Of a stretch of 64,000 bases of DNA, positions 52,509-60,744 are shown piece after piece. A model generated the notes under the pieces. The model had not been told where the DNA came from. It made no database searches and saw only the letters and a program-made list of their open reading frames with translations. Both the position numbers and the translations under genes were made by a program. Location: contig NZ_AUHY01000005.1 in NCBI RefSeq assembly GCF_000423425.1, forward strand, positions 1 through 64,000, written 5' to 3'. The DNA is from Meiothermus rufus DSM 22234. Its GTDB lineage: Bacteria > Deinococcota > Deinococci > Deinococcales > Thermaceae. The first letter of the stretch is position 1. Every line of letters begins with the position of its first letter.

Positions 52509-52877
52509 TTAGGCTGACCAAAGGTAAAGCAACATCAGCACCGCCCCCAGCAAGGCCAGGTTTTTCATGAAGTTAACCATCTCCCCCATCCGCTGCATGG
52601 GGTCGGGTATACTCCAGAAGTTGTGCATCCAGGGGGTTACGAAGAGCAAAAACACCACCAGCAGCCATAACCCCACCTGCACATACAGGCCGGTCAGGAT
52701 GGCCAGCCCTCCCAAAAGCAGCATCAGACCGGTCACGTACACGGCCAGCGCTGGAAAAGGCACCTTTTTGCTTTGGGCATAGGGCACCATCTGGCGGGCC
52801 TGGGTGAAGTGGTTGAGACCGTTGAGGATGAAAAACCCACCCAAAAGGATGCGTCCAATCCAGAACAAAGCTTCCAT
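52509..52877 (-). CDS. DoxX family membrane protein
   Basis: A 122-residue protein with four predicted transmembrane helices and the DoxX pattern GRILLGGFFILNGLNHF near residues 7-21. Its role is unclear; relatives associate with thiosulfate:quinone or redox complexes. GGAGG lies 5 nt before ATG 52877. It has its own promoter at 52940-52967. Confidence 0.85.
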   Translation of the reverse strand: MEALFWIGRILLGGFFILNGLNHFTQARQMVPYAQSKKVPFPALAVYVTGLMLLLGGLAILTGLYVQVGLWLLVVFLLFVTPWMHNFWSIPDPMQRMGEMVNFMKNLALLGAVLMLLYLWSA

Positions 52878-52939
52878 GCGCACCTCCGCGAGGAAGAAGG
52901 CAGGCCTGAAAGCGGGTTTGTAGGCCCTCTTACTTGGAA

Positions 52940-52967
52940 TTTTTACCCACCTACTTTTAAATGTCAA
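52940..52967 (-). promoter_or_regulatory. doxX-family gene promoter
   Basis: Minus-strand TTGACA (52962-52967), 16-nt AT-rich spacer and TAAAAA (52940-52945), with a leader of about 55 nt. Confidence 0.55.
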
Positions 52968-52998
52968 GCAGTTTGTTTTTCAAAAATGGCCGAAAACG

Positions 52999-53700
52999 CT
53001 AGCGGGGGGGGAAGATGGGCAGCTCGAGCAGGCGGCCCCGGGGGCTGCGGCTGGCGGCGAAAACCAGGCTCTCGCCGATCTCGAGGGGGTCTACCCAGCT
53101 CATGGGGTCGGCCTCGGGCATCCCCTGGCGGTTGGCCGGTGTATCTACCGCGCCCATGGGGTAGATAACGGCCACCCGTATGGCCGTGCCCCCCAGTTCA
53201 GCATCCAGCGAGCGCAAGTAGGTGGCCAAAGCGGCCTTGGCCGCAGCGTAGAGGGCTATCCCAGGCCCAGCCCCACTCCAGGCAGCGGCAGCCGCGATGC
53301 CAGCGATAAAGCCGTCCTTCTGGCTCAGCAACTCGGGCAACACCGCACGACTGGCGTAGAACAAGCTGCGCATGTTGAGGTCGAACATCCGGTCGTAAAG
53401 GCTGGGCTCGGCCTCTTTGATGGGGGCATAGGCAAACCCCCCCACACAGTGAATAAGGCCATCTATCCGGCCCATCTGGGCTTTGACCTGGCGCACCACA
53501 GCCTCGGCATCGGGGTAGTGGGTCAGGTTGGCCTGGTAGGCCCGTGCGCCAAACTCCTGGGCTCGTTGTTGGATACTCCCCTCATAGGCATCCACCAGGG
53601 CCAGCCGGGCCCCAGCCCGGGTAAAAGCCTGGGCAATGGCCTGGGCTATTCCACCTCCAGCCCCGGTGAGGATGTAGACTTTTCCCTCGAGCGTCGACAT
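52999..53700 (-). CDS. Short-chain dehydrogenase/reductase
   Basis: A 233-residue Rossmann-fold oxidoreductase. GAGGGIAQAIA at residues 13-23 binds cofactor, CVGGFAYA near 85 follows, and the catalytic Tyr-x3-Lys is LYAAAKAAL near 150. Substrate unknown. ATG 53700 is 6 nt after CATAAT (53707-53712), a leaderless-type promoter divergent from the OsmC gene. Confidence 0.88.
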   Translation of the reverse strand: MSTLEGKVYILTGAGGGIAQAIAQAFTRAGARLALVDAYEGSIQQRAQEFGARAYQANLTHYPDAEAVVRQVKAQMGRIDGLIHCVGGFAYAPIKEAEPSLYDRMFDLNMRSLFYASRAVLPELLSQKDGFIAGIAAAAAWSGAGPGIALYAAAKAALATYLRSLDAELGGTAIRVAVIYPMGAVDTPANRQGMPEADPMSWVDPLEIGESLVFAASRSPRGRLLELPIFPPR

Positions 53701-53844
53701 GAACCCATTATGCCTCCCCGAAGCAACCTGCGACTATTGCCCCGCCCATGTTTTATCCCCTGGTCTGCCCAATGGGGCATTTTTACCCAGGCACTGGGAT
53801 ATCATCGGCTCGAGGGTTGGGGATGTCCAACCCATAGGAGGTTT

Positions 53845-54273
53845 ATGGCAACCAAGAAAGTAGTCCTGCACCGCCTGGTAGGCCACCGCTTTGTAGGCAT
53901 CAACGAACAGGGCGATAAGGTGATGATCGACGGCGACCAGCCGGCTACAGGCATGCGCCCTATGGAGCTGTTGCTGGCCGCGCTGGCCGGCTGCACCGCT
54001 TACGATGTAGTGGACATCATGGAGAAGAAGCGCCAGCCTTTGGCCCGCTACCGGGTAGAGGTGGTAGGCGAGCGGGCCGAGGAGCACCCTAAGCGCTACA
54101 CCCATATTGTGGTCACGCACTACGGAGCCGGGCCCAACGTAACCCTGGAGGCTTTGCAGCGGGCTGTGGAGCTATCGCACACCAAGTACTGCTCGGTCTC
54201 GGCCACCCTGAACGCCCAGATTGAAACCCGGGTGGTGCTCGAGCCCTGGCCGGAGGAGGTGCAAAAAGCCTAG
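53845..54273 (+). CDS. OsmC/Ohr family peroxide-reducing protein
   Basis: A 142-residue thiol peroxidase-fold protein. The two reactive cysteines are in LAGCTAYD near residue 51 and KYCSVSATL near 117, the YhfA/OsmC subgroup pattern. It reduces organic hydroperoxides or acts on acyl thiols. TAGGAGG precedes ATG 53845; earlier in-frame sequence lies antisense to the SDR gene and is not coding. The gene ends 4 nt inside the convergent addA end. Confidence 0.88.
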   Translation: MATKKVVLHRLVGHRFVGINEQGDKVMIDGDQPATGMRPMELLLAALAGCTAYDVVDIMEKKRQPLARYRVEVVGERAEEHPKRYTHIVVTHYGAGPNVTLEALQRAVELSHTKYCSVSATLNAQIETRVVLEPWPEEVQKA

Positions 54274-56981
54274 GGCATAGCCTCGCGCAGGGCAGCCTGC
54301 AAAAGCGCTGGCTCGAGCCGCACCACCTGGCCGAAGCGCAGGTAGACCAGCCGCACCTGGGGCTCTAGGCCCCAGGCTTCCCGTACCGCAGCCAGGTAAA
54401 CCGCAAGCTGGAAGTGGTAGCGCTCTGGCTTGACCTCGTGATCAGTCTTGTAGTCCTCCAAATACCACTGCGCCCCCACCCGGTACAGCCGGTCGATCAC
54501 CCCCTGCCAGACGGTGCTGCCCAAGGGCAAGGCTACGGCAAACTCGGGGTAGTCCTCCTCGCGGGGCCAGGGTAGGGCGTGGCCCAGGAGGCTTTGGTAG
54601 GCAAGGAGCAGTTCCCTGACCTCAGCCATAATGCCCTCGCGCTCGCTGGGGTCGAAGGGAAACATCACCTCCTGGGCCTCGAGGTTGGCCAGGTGGGCGG
54701 GGTTGTCGGCCTGCCAGTTCTGTCCGATGGCGTAGTGCACCAGGGTACCAATCGCCCTGGCCCGGCCCGGCAGGGCCTCGCCCTCCTCGGGATCGGGCAA
54801 TAGCAGGGGTTCGGGCTCCCACTCCTGGCGCTTGAAGGCCGAAGGCGAAAAAAGCGGGGGAAAAGGCGCGGGGGCAAAGCGGGCCGCAAGCCAGGGGGGA
54901 GCCTCGAGGCCAGCCTTTGGGGCTTGCCCTGGGGAGGCCGGTGCCAACGGTCGGTAGCGCCAGGTTTGGTGCAGGTAGTCGCTGCGGTCGAAGGGCTGGC
55001 CGTCGGCCCCCAACCCCATGGCCTCCAGCACCCGGGCCCAGCCCTCCGGCTGCCCTCGGCTAAGGCTAGCGCTTAGGATTAGGGTATCGCGGGCCCGCGA
55101 AGCCGCCACGTAGAATAAGCGGTAGCTTTCCTCTTCCTCCAGGGCTTTCTGCCGCTGTTTGAAGCGCTCGAAAGCCGGCGTGCCCGCAAGGGCCACCTGC
55201 TGTACCAGGGCCATTCCCTCGGCAGGGCAGAGGTACAGTGGAACAGATGGGTGGGGTTCCCGGCGCCCCAGATCGAACACCGCCACCAAAGGCCACTCCA
55301 GCCCCTTGGCCCGATGAACGGTGAGGATTTGCACTCCCTCGCCGGACTGGGGCACGTCGCCGGCGTCGGCCTGACGGGAGAGCAGTTCCAGGCGCTCGAG
55401 CAGGGCCTCGAGGCTCTGGGGTGGGCGAGGGGCAAAGTAGAACAGCAGGGCATCCACGTTCTCCCGCGCCCGGGGCTCCAGGAAATCGTGGTAGGCTCGG
55501 CCTGCCATCAGGGGTTCGCGGATAAGAAACTTCAGGGCCTCTAAGGGGGGCATGGTGCGCAGCCGGGTCTGAATCTGGTGAAGCCGCTGATAGACCTCAG
55601 GGAAGTCGCGCTCCAGGGTCTTGAGCGGGTCGCTCGAGCGCAGCACAGCTTCCACCTGGGCCAGCTCGAGCTGCCCAAAGGGGCTGCGCAGCCAGGCGGC
55701 CAGGGAAAGCCCTCGGGGGTCCAGGGCGGCCCGCAGGGCGTGGTACAGGTCGCGCACCTCCTGCCGCTCGTAGTAGCCCCGCCCCTGCTGCAACACGTAG
55801 GGAATCTCAGCCCGCGCAAAGGCCTCCTCCAGGAAGCGCACACTGCTGTACGAGCGTACCAGCACCGCCATCTCGGAGTAACGGGTTGTTTGCGATAGAG
55901 CGCTTAGCCGCTGGGCCAGCACCCAGGCTTCCTGCTTGCGCAGGTCATCGAGGGCCACCTCACCCTCTACCCAGTGGATCTCCAGCCGCCCCCGCGAGGG
56001 CCGAACCCCCTCCACCGGGGGAGCCTCCTCGAGGCTGAAACCCCAGCCCCGCTGGGCCAGGGTCTCGGTCAAGCGGTTCAAAAAGCGCACTAAGGTCTGG
56101 CTATGGCGGTAGGAGCGCTTAAGTGGGGGCAGCACCTCTCCTTCCCGTAAGGCCTGGCGAAAGACCGCCACATCGGCCTGGCGGAAGGCGTAGATGGACT
56201 GCTTGGGGTCGCCCACCACCTCGACATGCAAGCCAGCCCCCTCCAAAGCCGCAAAAAAGCCCCCCTGCAAAGGGTTCACGTCCTGGTACTCGTCCACCAG
56301 CAAGACCTGAACTCGCTCCAAAACCCGCTTTACAGCACGGGGATTGCGGGTGAGCTCGAGGGCCTTGCGCTCCAGCTCCGAGGGCGAGAGCAAACGGGCC
56401 CCCAGCCGGGCTTCGTAAGCGGCATAAACGGCCTGGTAAACCCGCAGCAAGCGCTGGTTTTCTTCCCCGTCAGCAGGCTCGAAGGCTTCGGCCAAGGAGC
56501 GTTTGGCGAAGAGGTGCAAAACCGGCTCGGTCAGCTCGTCGGTGGCCATGCCGTGAAGCAGGTGGCTCGGGTCGAGGGCCAGGTAGCGGAGGGTGTGCCA
56601 CTCCTCCTCGAACAAAGCCACCGCCTCCCAGTCGCCCAACATAGAAAAGTCGGGGTCGAGGGCCAACATAGGAGCAACCAGCCGCAGGCACTGGGCCATG
56701 AAGCCGTGGATGGTACTGAGGGTAGCCCCCGAGACCTCGCGCAGGGCCTCTTGGAACAAGGGCCGGCTTTCCTCCGGGGCCACGAACTCCAGGTGCCGCC
56801 CCTTTTCCAGCACCTCCTCTAGCGCCTGCCCCACCCGCACCCGCAGCTCGTCGGCGGCCTTGCGGGTGAAGGTCACCCCAGCGATGCGGCGCAGCGGGGT
56901 GCCGGAGGCGATGAGCTCGAGGTAGCGCAAGACCAGGCTGGCGGTCTTGCCGGTTCCGGCGGAAGCGATGCGTACTTTCAC
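54270..56981 (-). CDS. addA: AddA/RecB-like helicase-nuclease, compact form
   Basis: A 903-residue UvrD-type helicase fused to a PD-(D/E)XK nuclease. Walker A SAGTGKT is at residues 7-13, TFTRKAADEL near 37, VDEYQDVNP near 232, GDPKQSIYAFRQAD near 258, VHRAKGLEWPLV near 555, and the nuclease GVIDRLYR followed by EDYKTD near 840. It should unwind and trim double-strand ends. It is about 300 residues shorter than Bacillus AddA. The GTG at 56981 is 7 nt after TACGCT (56989-56994). Its presumed partner AddB is 1.4 kb upstream. Confidence 0.88.
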   Translation of the reverse strand: MKVRIASAGTGKTASLVLRYLELIASGTPLRRIAGVTFTRKAADELRVRVGQALEEVLEKGRHLEFVAPEESRPLFQEALREVSGATLSTIHGFMAQCLRLVAPMLALDPDFSMLGDWEAVALFEEEWHTLRYLALDPSHLLHGMATDELTEPVLHLFAKRSLAEAFEPADGEENQRLLRVYQAVYAAYEARLGARLLSPSELERKALELTRNPRAVKRVLERVQVLLVDEYQDVNPLQGGFFAALEGAGLHVEVVGDPKQSIYAFRQADVAVFRQALREGEVLPPLKRSYRHSQTLVRFLNRLTETLAQRGWGFSLEEAPPVEGVRPSRGRLEIHWVEGEVALDDLRKQEAWVLAQRLSALSQTTRYSEMAVLVRSYSSVRFLEEAFARAEIPYVLQQGRGYYERQEVRDLYHALRAALDPRGLSLAAWLRSPFGQLELAQVEAVLRSSDPLKTLERDFPEVYQRLHQIQTRLRTMPPLEALKFLIREPLMAGRAYHDFLEPRARENVDALLFYFAPRPPQSLEALLERLELLSRQADAGDVPQSGEGVQILTVHRAKGLEWPLVAVFDLGRREPHPSVPLYLCPAEGMALVQQVALAGTPAFERFKQRQKALEEEESYRLFYVAASRARDTLILSASLSRGQPEGWARVLEAMGLGADGQPFDRSDYLHQTWRYRPLAPASPGQAPKAGLEAPPWLAARFAPAPFPPLFSPSAFKRQEWEPEPLLLPDPEEGEALPGRARAIGTLVHYAIGQNWQADNPAHLANLEAQEVMFPFDPSEREGIMAEVRELLLAYQSLLGHALPWPREEDYPEFAVALPLGSTVWQGVIDRLYRVGAQWYLEDYKTDHEVKPERYHFQLAVYLAAVREAWGLEPQVRLVYLRFGQVVRLEPALLQAALREAMP

Positions 56982-57063
56982 CAACTAAAGCGTATCATCG
57001 CTCGTATCCAAACCACAGGTATCCCGCAGCGAGCATCGGCCTTATCCGAACTGCGACGGACTC

Positions 57064-57277
57064 TTCCCATTACTAAAGTAGGGTATGCATCCGCCCCACC
57101 CACTGGACGCGCAGGAGCGTGCAAGGCACTATCCAGAAGACCCCGATCTTTTATGCCGGGCGCTCCCCCTGCCTCCTCAATAACCACGCAGTACAGCTTC
57201 TCTAGGTAAGCAACGGTGGGGCAATGCCGACCACGGTAGCGATACCCGAAGGTGTCTTTAGAGCTTGGCGAGGGCAC
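57064..57277 (-). pseudogene. Truncated Doc-type (Fic-fold) toxin
   Basis: From GTG 57277 the frame encodes PTVAYLEKLYCVVIEEAGG, then GIKDRGLLDSALHAPARPVG and ADAYPTL, the N-terminal half of Doc toxins. The conserved HPF-x-DGNKR Fic motif that should follow is absent; after about 57064 the frame reads unrelated sequence to a stop at 56978. It overlaps the small gene 57258-57419 by 20 nt, as a toxin follows its antitoxin. I interpret it as an inactive relic. Confidence 0.65.
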
Positions 57278-57419
57278 GTATTATCTTTGAATGCTTTTTC
57301 ACGACGACCTGCGCCGAGACCTGGGCTTCCTCTGGGGTCATGTGAAGAAGGCGATCCTCTAGCGAAACGCTTTTCTTGGCCGCCTTTAGTCTGGTTTCGA
57401 CTGCCCTCTGCGTTCCCAT
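57258..57419 (-). CDS. Small 53-residue protein, probable antitoxin of the Doc relic
   Basis: A complete 53-codon frame from ATG 57419 (AGGA 6 nt upstream) to TAA at 57258. It is charged and helical: QRAVETRLKAAKKS, LEDRLLHMTPEEAQ and KKHSKIIRALAKL. This kind of peptide precedes Doc/PIN toxins in Deinococcus-Thermus. The downstream toxin is broken, so this may be an orphan antitoxin with a residual neutralising or regulatory role. No DNA-binding motif is obvious. Confidence 0.5.
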   Translation of the reverse strand: MGTQRAVETRLKAAKKSVSLEDRLLHMTPEEAQVSAQVVVKKHSKIIRALAKL

Positions 57420-57476
57420 AAAGTCCTACACAGCAGGATAGCAAAATCTGCTAAGCTGGCGCTTTGAGGAGTTCTT

Positions 57477-58331
57477 GTGCGGTACGCCAACATCAACGGT
57501 AAGGTCGTCGAGTATGCCCAGGCCAGTGTGCACATCAGCGACCTGGGTCTTAGGCGGGGCTATGCGGCTTTCGAGTTTTTCCGGATTCTAGGTGGCATTC
57601 CGGTTTTTCTGGAAGACCACCTCGAGCGCTTTGCCAACAGCGCCCGGATGTTAGAACTCGAGCTTCCCTTTAGCCAGGCGGCGCTGGAGGGCTATATCCG
57701 TGAACTCATCCGGCTGAACGAGGTGCAAGAGGGCGGCCTTCAGATGCTCCTCACCGGGGGCTACTCCCCCGATGCCTTCACCCCCAGCCGGCCCAACCTG
57801 ATCCTGGCCCCCCTCGAGGTCAAGCCACCCCCGGCCCAGCTCTACCAGCAGGGGGCCAAGATTATCCTGCACCCCAACCGGCGCGAGCTGCCCGAGGCCA
57901 AAAGCACCGACTACCTGGTAGCGGTTCGCCTGAGCCGCCGGGTGCGGGCCGAGGGGGCTACCGAGGTGGTCTACCACGACGGGCACACCGTCTACGAGGG
58001 GGGTCGTAGCAGTCTGTGCCTGATCAAAGACGGGGTGCTCCTCACCGCCCAAGAAGGGGTGCTGCCCGGCATCACCCGCAAGCACCTGTTGCAGGTGGCC
58101 CGGCCCCTGCTACCCATCCGGGAGGCCCCCCTAACCCTGGAAGACCTCTTTGGCGCCGACGAGGTGCTGCTCACCGGGGCCACCCGGCAGGTCATGCCCA
58201 TCACCCAGATCGAGGACAGGCTGGTGGGCAACGGTCAGGTTGGCCCCTGGGCCAAGGTTCTGATGCGGGCTTTCCAGGAACACCTCGAGGCCTACCTGGC
58301 CCGCCAGGAAGCAACGGGCCCCTCCACCTGA
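57477..58331 (+). CDS. Class IV aminotransferase (branched-chain / D-amino-acid type)
   Basis: A 284-residue PLP enzyme of fold type IV. RRGYAAFEFFRI near residue 27, the PLP lysine in EAKSTDYL near 141 (K143) and EGGRSSLCL near 177 fit the family that includes IlvE, Dat and PabC; sequence alone does not separate these. GAGGAG is 5 nt before GTG 57477. It is a plus-strand gene lying between the minus-strand addB and addA. Confidence 0.85.
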   Translation: MRYANINGKVVEYAQASVHISDLGLRRGYAAFEFFRILGGIPVFLEDHLERFANSARMLELELPFSQAALEGYIRELIRLNEVQEGGLQMLLTGGYSPDAFTPSRPNLILAPLEVKPPPAQLYQQGAKIILHPNRRELPEAKSTDYLVAVRLSRRVRAEGATEVVYHDGHTVYEGGRSSLCLIKDGVLLTAQEGVLPGITRKHLLQVARPLLPIREAPLTLEDLFGADEVLLTGATRQVMPITQIEDRLVGNGQVGPWAKVLMRAFQEHLEAYLARQEATGPST

Positions 58332-58358
58332 GGGGCAAAGACCCCTGGCACGCCTTGC

Positions 58359-60701
58359 TCAATCCCGCCTTCCCTCACGGCAGACGTCTTTGACCCGGCA
58401 ACTGCGGCAGTGGTAGCCCGGTTTGGGCAGCACCACACCCGTTTTGTAGTGGCCATGAACCTCCTCGGCAGTTTTCTGAAGCTGCTTGAGGACACCCCAA
58501 AGCTTTTCGATGGGTTTGCCATAGACCAGCACCGGCGCACCCAACACCGGCCAGGCCCAAAGGTGCACCCGCTGAATCTGCCCAGGATACCGCGAGAGCA
58601 GGTAGAAAGCCGCCCAACGCTCACTCCAGCGCCGGCGCACCTCCTTCTCGGCTTCTTTGGGCGGGGTATGGGGGGCCACAAAGCGGTAAAGATGGGCCTC
58701 GCTTCCCCGGCGCACAACCCCATCCAGGCGCACCTCCAGGCCCTGGTGGACCAGCCGGTAGCCTAGGGAAAGCACACCTAGCAAGGCGTAGTGGTGGCGC
58801 ATCCAGCCCTCGGCCTGAGGAAAGCGCTGACTCAAGGCCTCGAGCCGAGCCGGTACCAGCTTCCCCGCCTGGCGCAAAGCCTCCACCCACTGCCGCCACC
58901 ACTCCGGTTGGGCGGAAGGAGGCTCGAGGCGCTCGGCCCAGTAGCGCAGGCCACATTCATCGTAGTAGCGCAGATCTTCCAGTCGGGCTGGGCCCAGGTT
59001 TACCGGGCCTAAGGGGGCCTTGTACCCTTCGCCGCAGGCCACCTCCAGCGGGCTGGCCGGGGGCAGAGGAGGTAGGGGTGCTGGTGTGGCCCCCACCAGC
59101 ATAGGCTCGGGCTCCAAGAGGCCTTCTTGGCTAGCCTCGGGGTAGGTGACCACCACCTCGTCGGCCAGGGCCCGAAGCTCTTGCAAGAGTGGGCCATCCC
59201 GCCCTAAAAAGCGCCGCGGCAGCACCCCCCCGGCTTGGCGCAGCGCTTCCTCTAGGCTCACCCGCAGCTCCTCGGGAATGAAGTAATCTTCCTGCTCGCC
59301 GGTGCTGTAGCCCCCCTCCACGGCGTAGGTTAGGTAGAGCTTTTGCCAACGCTGTCCCGAGGCCAGGTTGGGGGTGAGCAGAGCCACGCCCCCAGGCGGG
59401 CGGTGGAGCAGGTAGGTCTCGGCCAGCAGGGCCGCCCACCAGTGGCGAAAATCGGCCCCATGGGCGATGCGGTGGGCTTCGCGTGCCCGCTCCATCAGGC
59501 TGGCCCGCCGAGGGCTGTGGCGCACCTCGGGCAAGGCCTCGAGGAGTTCCTTGGCCCAGGCCAGCTCGGGGGGCAGGCCTGGGGAGGGTAGGTTAAGGGG
59601 GAAGGAAGCCCCCTCCTCCCCCGGGGGCTTTAAGCGGGCCAGCCAGGAAGCCCAAACCGCCTCTAGCCCCAGCTCCCGGGCCAGCCGGTGGACGGCCTCG
59701 AGGCCCACCAGGCCACGCTCTAAGGCCGCCTGACCCAGCGGAACCAGCTCAGGAATGGCCAGCAGGCGGGTGGGGGTAGGATAGTCGGGTAGCTCCAAAA
59801 GCTCGAGCAAAAGCCGTCCCTCTGGCGTTTCCGCCGCGGTAGGTGCGGTCTGGTCGAACAGGGGCAGGCCGTACTCATCGGCCAGGGTAAGCAAAGCGGG
59901 AATCCGCGACTCCGGCGCAACCACAGCGATCTCTAGCGGCGACAGGCCTAACGCCAGGTCGCGCTTGATCGAGCGCAGCACCCAGCGAGCCTCGCTCACC
60001 GGATTGGGCGCGCGGTAGGTCTGAAGCCGGGTGGCCCGAGGCGGCAACACCTGGCTGGGCGCCAGACCATAAGGGGCCTGGGGCAGCCCCAACCAGAGCG
60101 GCACTCGCTGAGCCAAAGCGCGAAAAAAGCGCAGTTCCAAAGGGCTTAGTTCACGGAAACCGTCCACCACCACCAGGTCGGCCTCGAGGTGCCAAGGTTC
60201 GGCTTTTTCCTGCAAAAGGCGCAAAGCCGCACTACGGAAGTCGTCGTAGTCCCAGCGCCCCCAGGACGATTTGAGTTCCTCGTAGCGGGCATAGACCCGC
60301 TGCAAGCGCCAGGCCTCGGGGCTGATGGCCGGAATTTGCTGGGGTTCAACCCCGTGGCGCTTGGCCTCGGCAATGGCCCGGGCAAACAGCCGGGCCTCGC
60401 CCGGCTGGGGCAGTGGCCCGCCCTCGGCCAAAGCCTCGCCCACCAAGGCTACCCGGCCCGGCCCGGTCAGGATGGGCTTAAGGCCCAGGTGGGCGGCCAG
60501 CAAGCGGTAGTAAAGCTGCTGAGTGGAGAGCACCTCGAGGCCCAGCACCGCGCCTCCCTGGGTGGCCCGGCGGTACACATAGGCTTTTTGCGCCGGCAAA
60601 CATACCCACCAGACCCGCTTGCGCTGGCGCAGAAAGGACTGGGCCACCTCGAGCAAGCGGGTGGTCTTACCGGAGGCCGGGGGGCCCACCACCAGCTTCA
60701 T
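58359..60701 (-). CDS. addB: AddB-like helicase/nuclease subunit, compact, nuclease motif degenerate
   Basis: A 780-residue protein with Walker A GPPASGKTT at residues 6-14 and the AddB-like helicase-like body (VDGFRELSPLE near 205). Cysteines occur at YDECGLRYW near 617 and in CRSCRVKDVC near 765-775, the C...CxxCx5C pattern of AddB iron-sulfur nucleases. However, the segment after LDGVVRR reads SEAHLYRFV, where the catalytic D-x-K is expected. It is about 390 residues shorter than Bacillus AddB. I chose ATG 60701 because AddB proteins begin just before Walker A; a GTG at 60734, 7 nt after TAAACT, is an alternative. Confidence 0.78.
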   Translation of the reverse strand: MKLVVGPPASGKTTRLLEVAQSFLRQRKRVWWVCLPAQKAYVYRRATQGGAVLGLEVLSTQQLYYRLLAAHLGLKPILTGPGRVALVGEALAEGGPLPQPGEARLFARAIAEAKRHGVEPQQIPAISPEAWRLQRVYARYEELKSSWGRWDYDDFRSAALRLLQEKAEPWHLEADLVVVDGFRELSPLELRFFRALAQRVPLWLGLPQAPYGLAPSQVLPPRATRLQTYRAPNPVSEARWVLRSIKRDLALGLSPLEIAVVAPESRIPALLTLADEYGLPLFDQTAPTAAETPEGRLLLELLELPDYPTPTRLLAIPELVPLGQAALERGLVGLEAVHRLARELGLEAVWASWLARLKPPGEEGASFPLNLPSPGLPPELAWAKELLEALPEVRHSPRRASLMERAREAHRIAHGADFRHWWAALLAETYLLHRPPGGVALLTPNLASGQRWQKLYLTYAVEGGYSTGEQEDYFIPEELRVSLEEALRQAGGVLPRRFLGRDGPLLQELRALADEVVVTYPEASQEGLLEPEPMLVGATPAPLPPLPPASPLEVACGEGYKAPLGPVNLGPARLEDLRYYDECGLRYWAERLEPPSAQPEWWRQWVEALRQAGKLVPARLEALSQRFPQAEGWMRHHYALLGVLSLGYRLVHQGLEVRLDGVVRRGSEAHLYRFVAPHTPPKEAEKEVRRRWSERWAAFYLLSRYPGQIQRVHLWAWPVLGAPVLVYGKPIEKLWGVLKQLQKTAEEVHGHYKTGVVLPKPGYHCRSCRVKDVCREGRRD

Positions 60702-60744
60702 CCCTGCTTCGGGGTCTTCGGCCAGCCGCCTCACAAAAAGCAGT

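Noticed and set aside
53449-53844. A long N-terminal extension of the OsmC protein
   Set aside because: The upstream part is antisense to the SDR gene; TAGGAGG and the family N-terminus both place the start at 53845.
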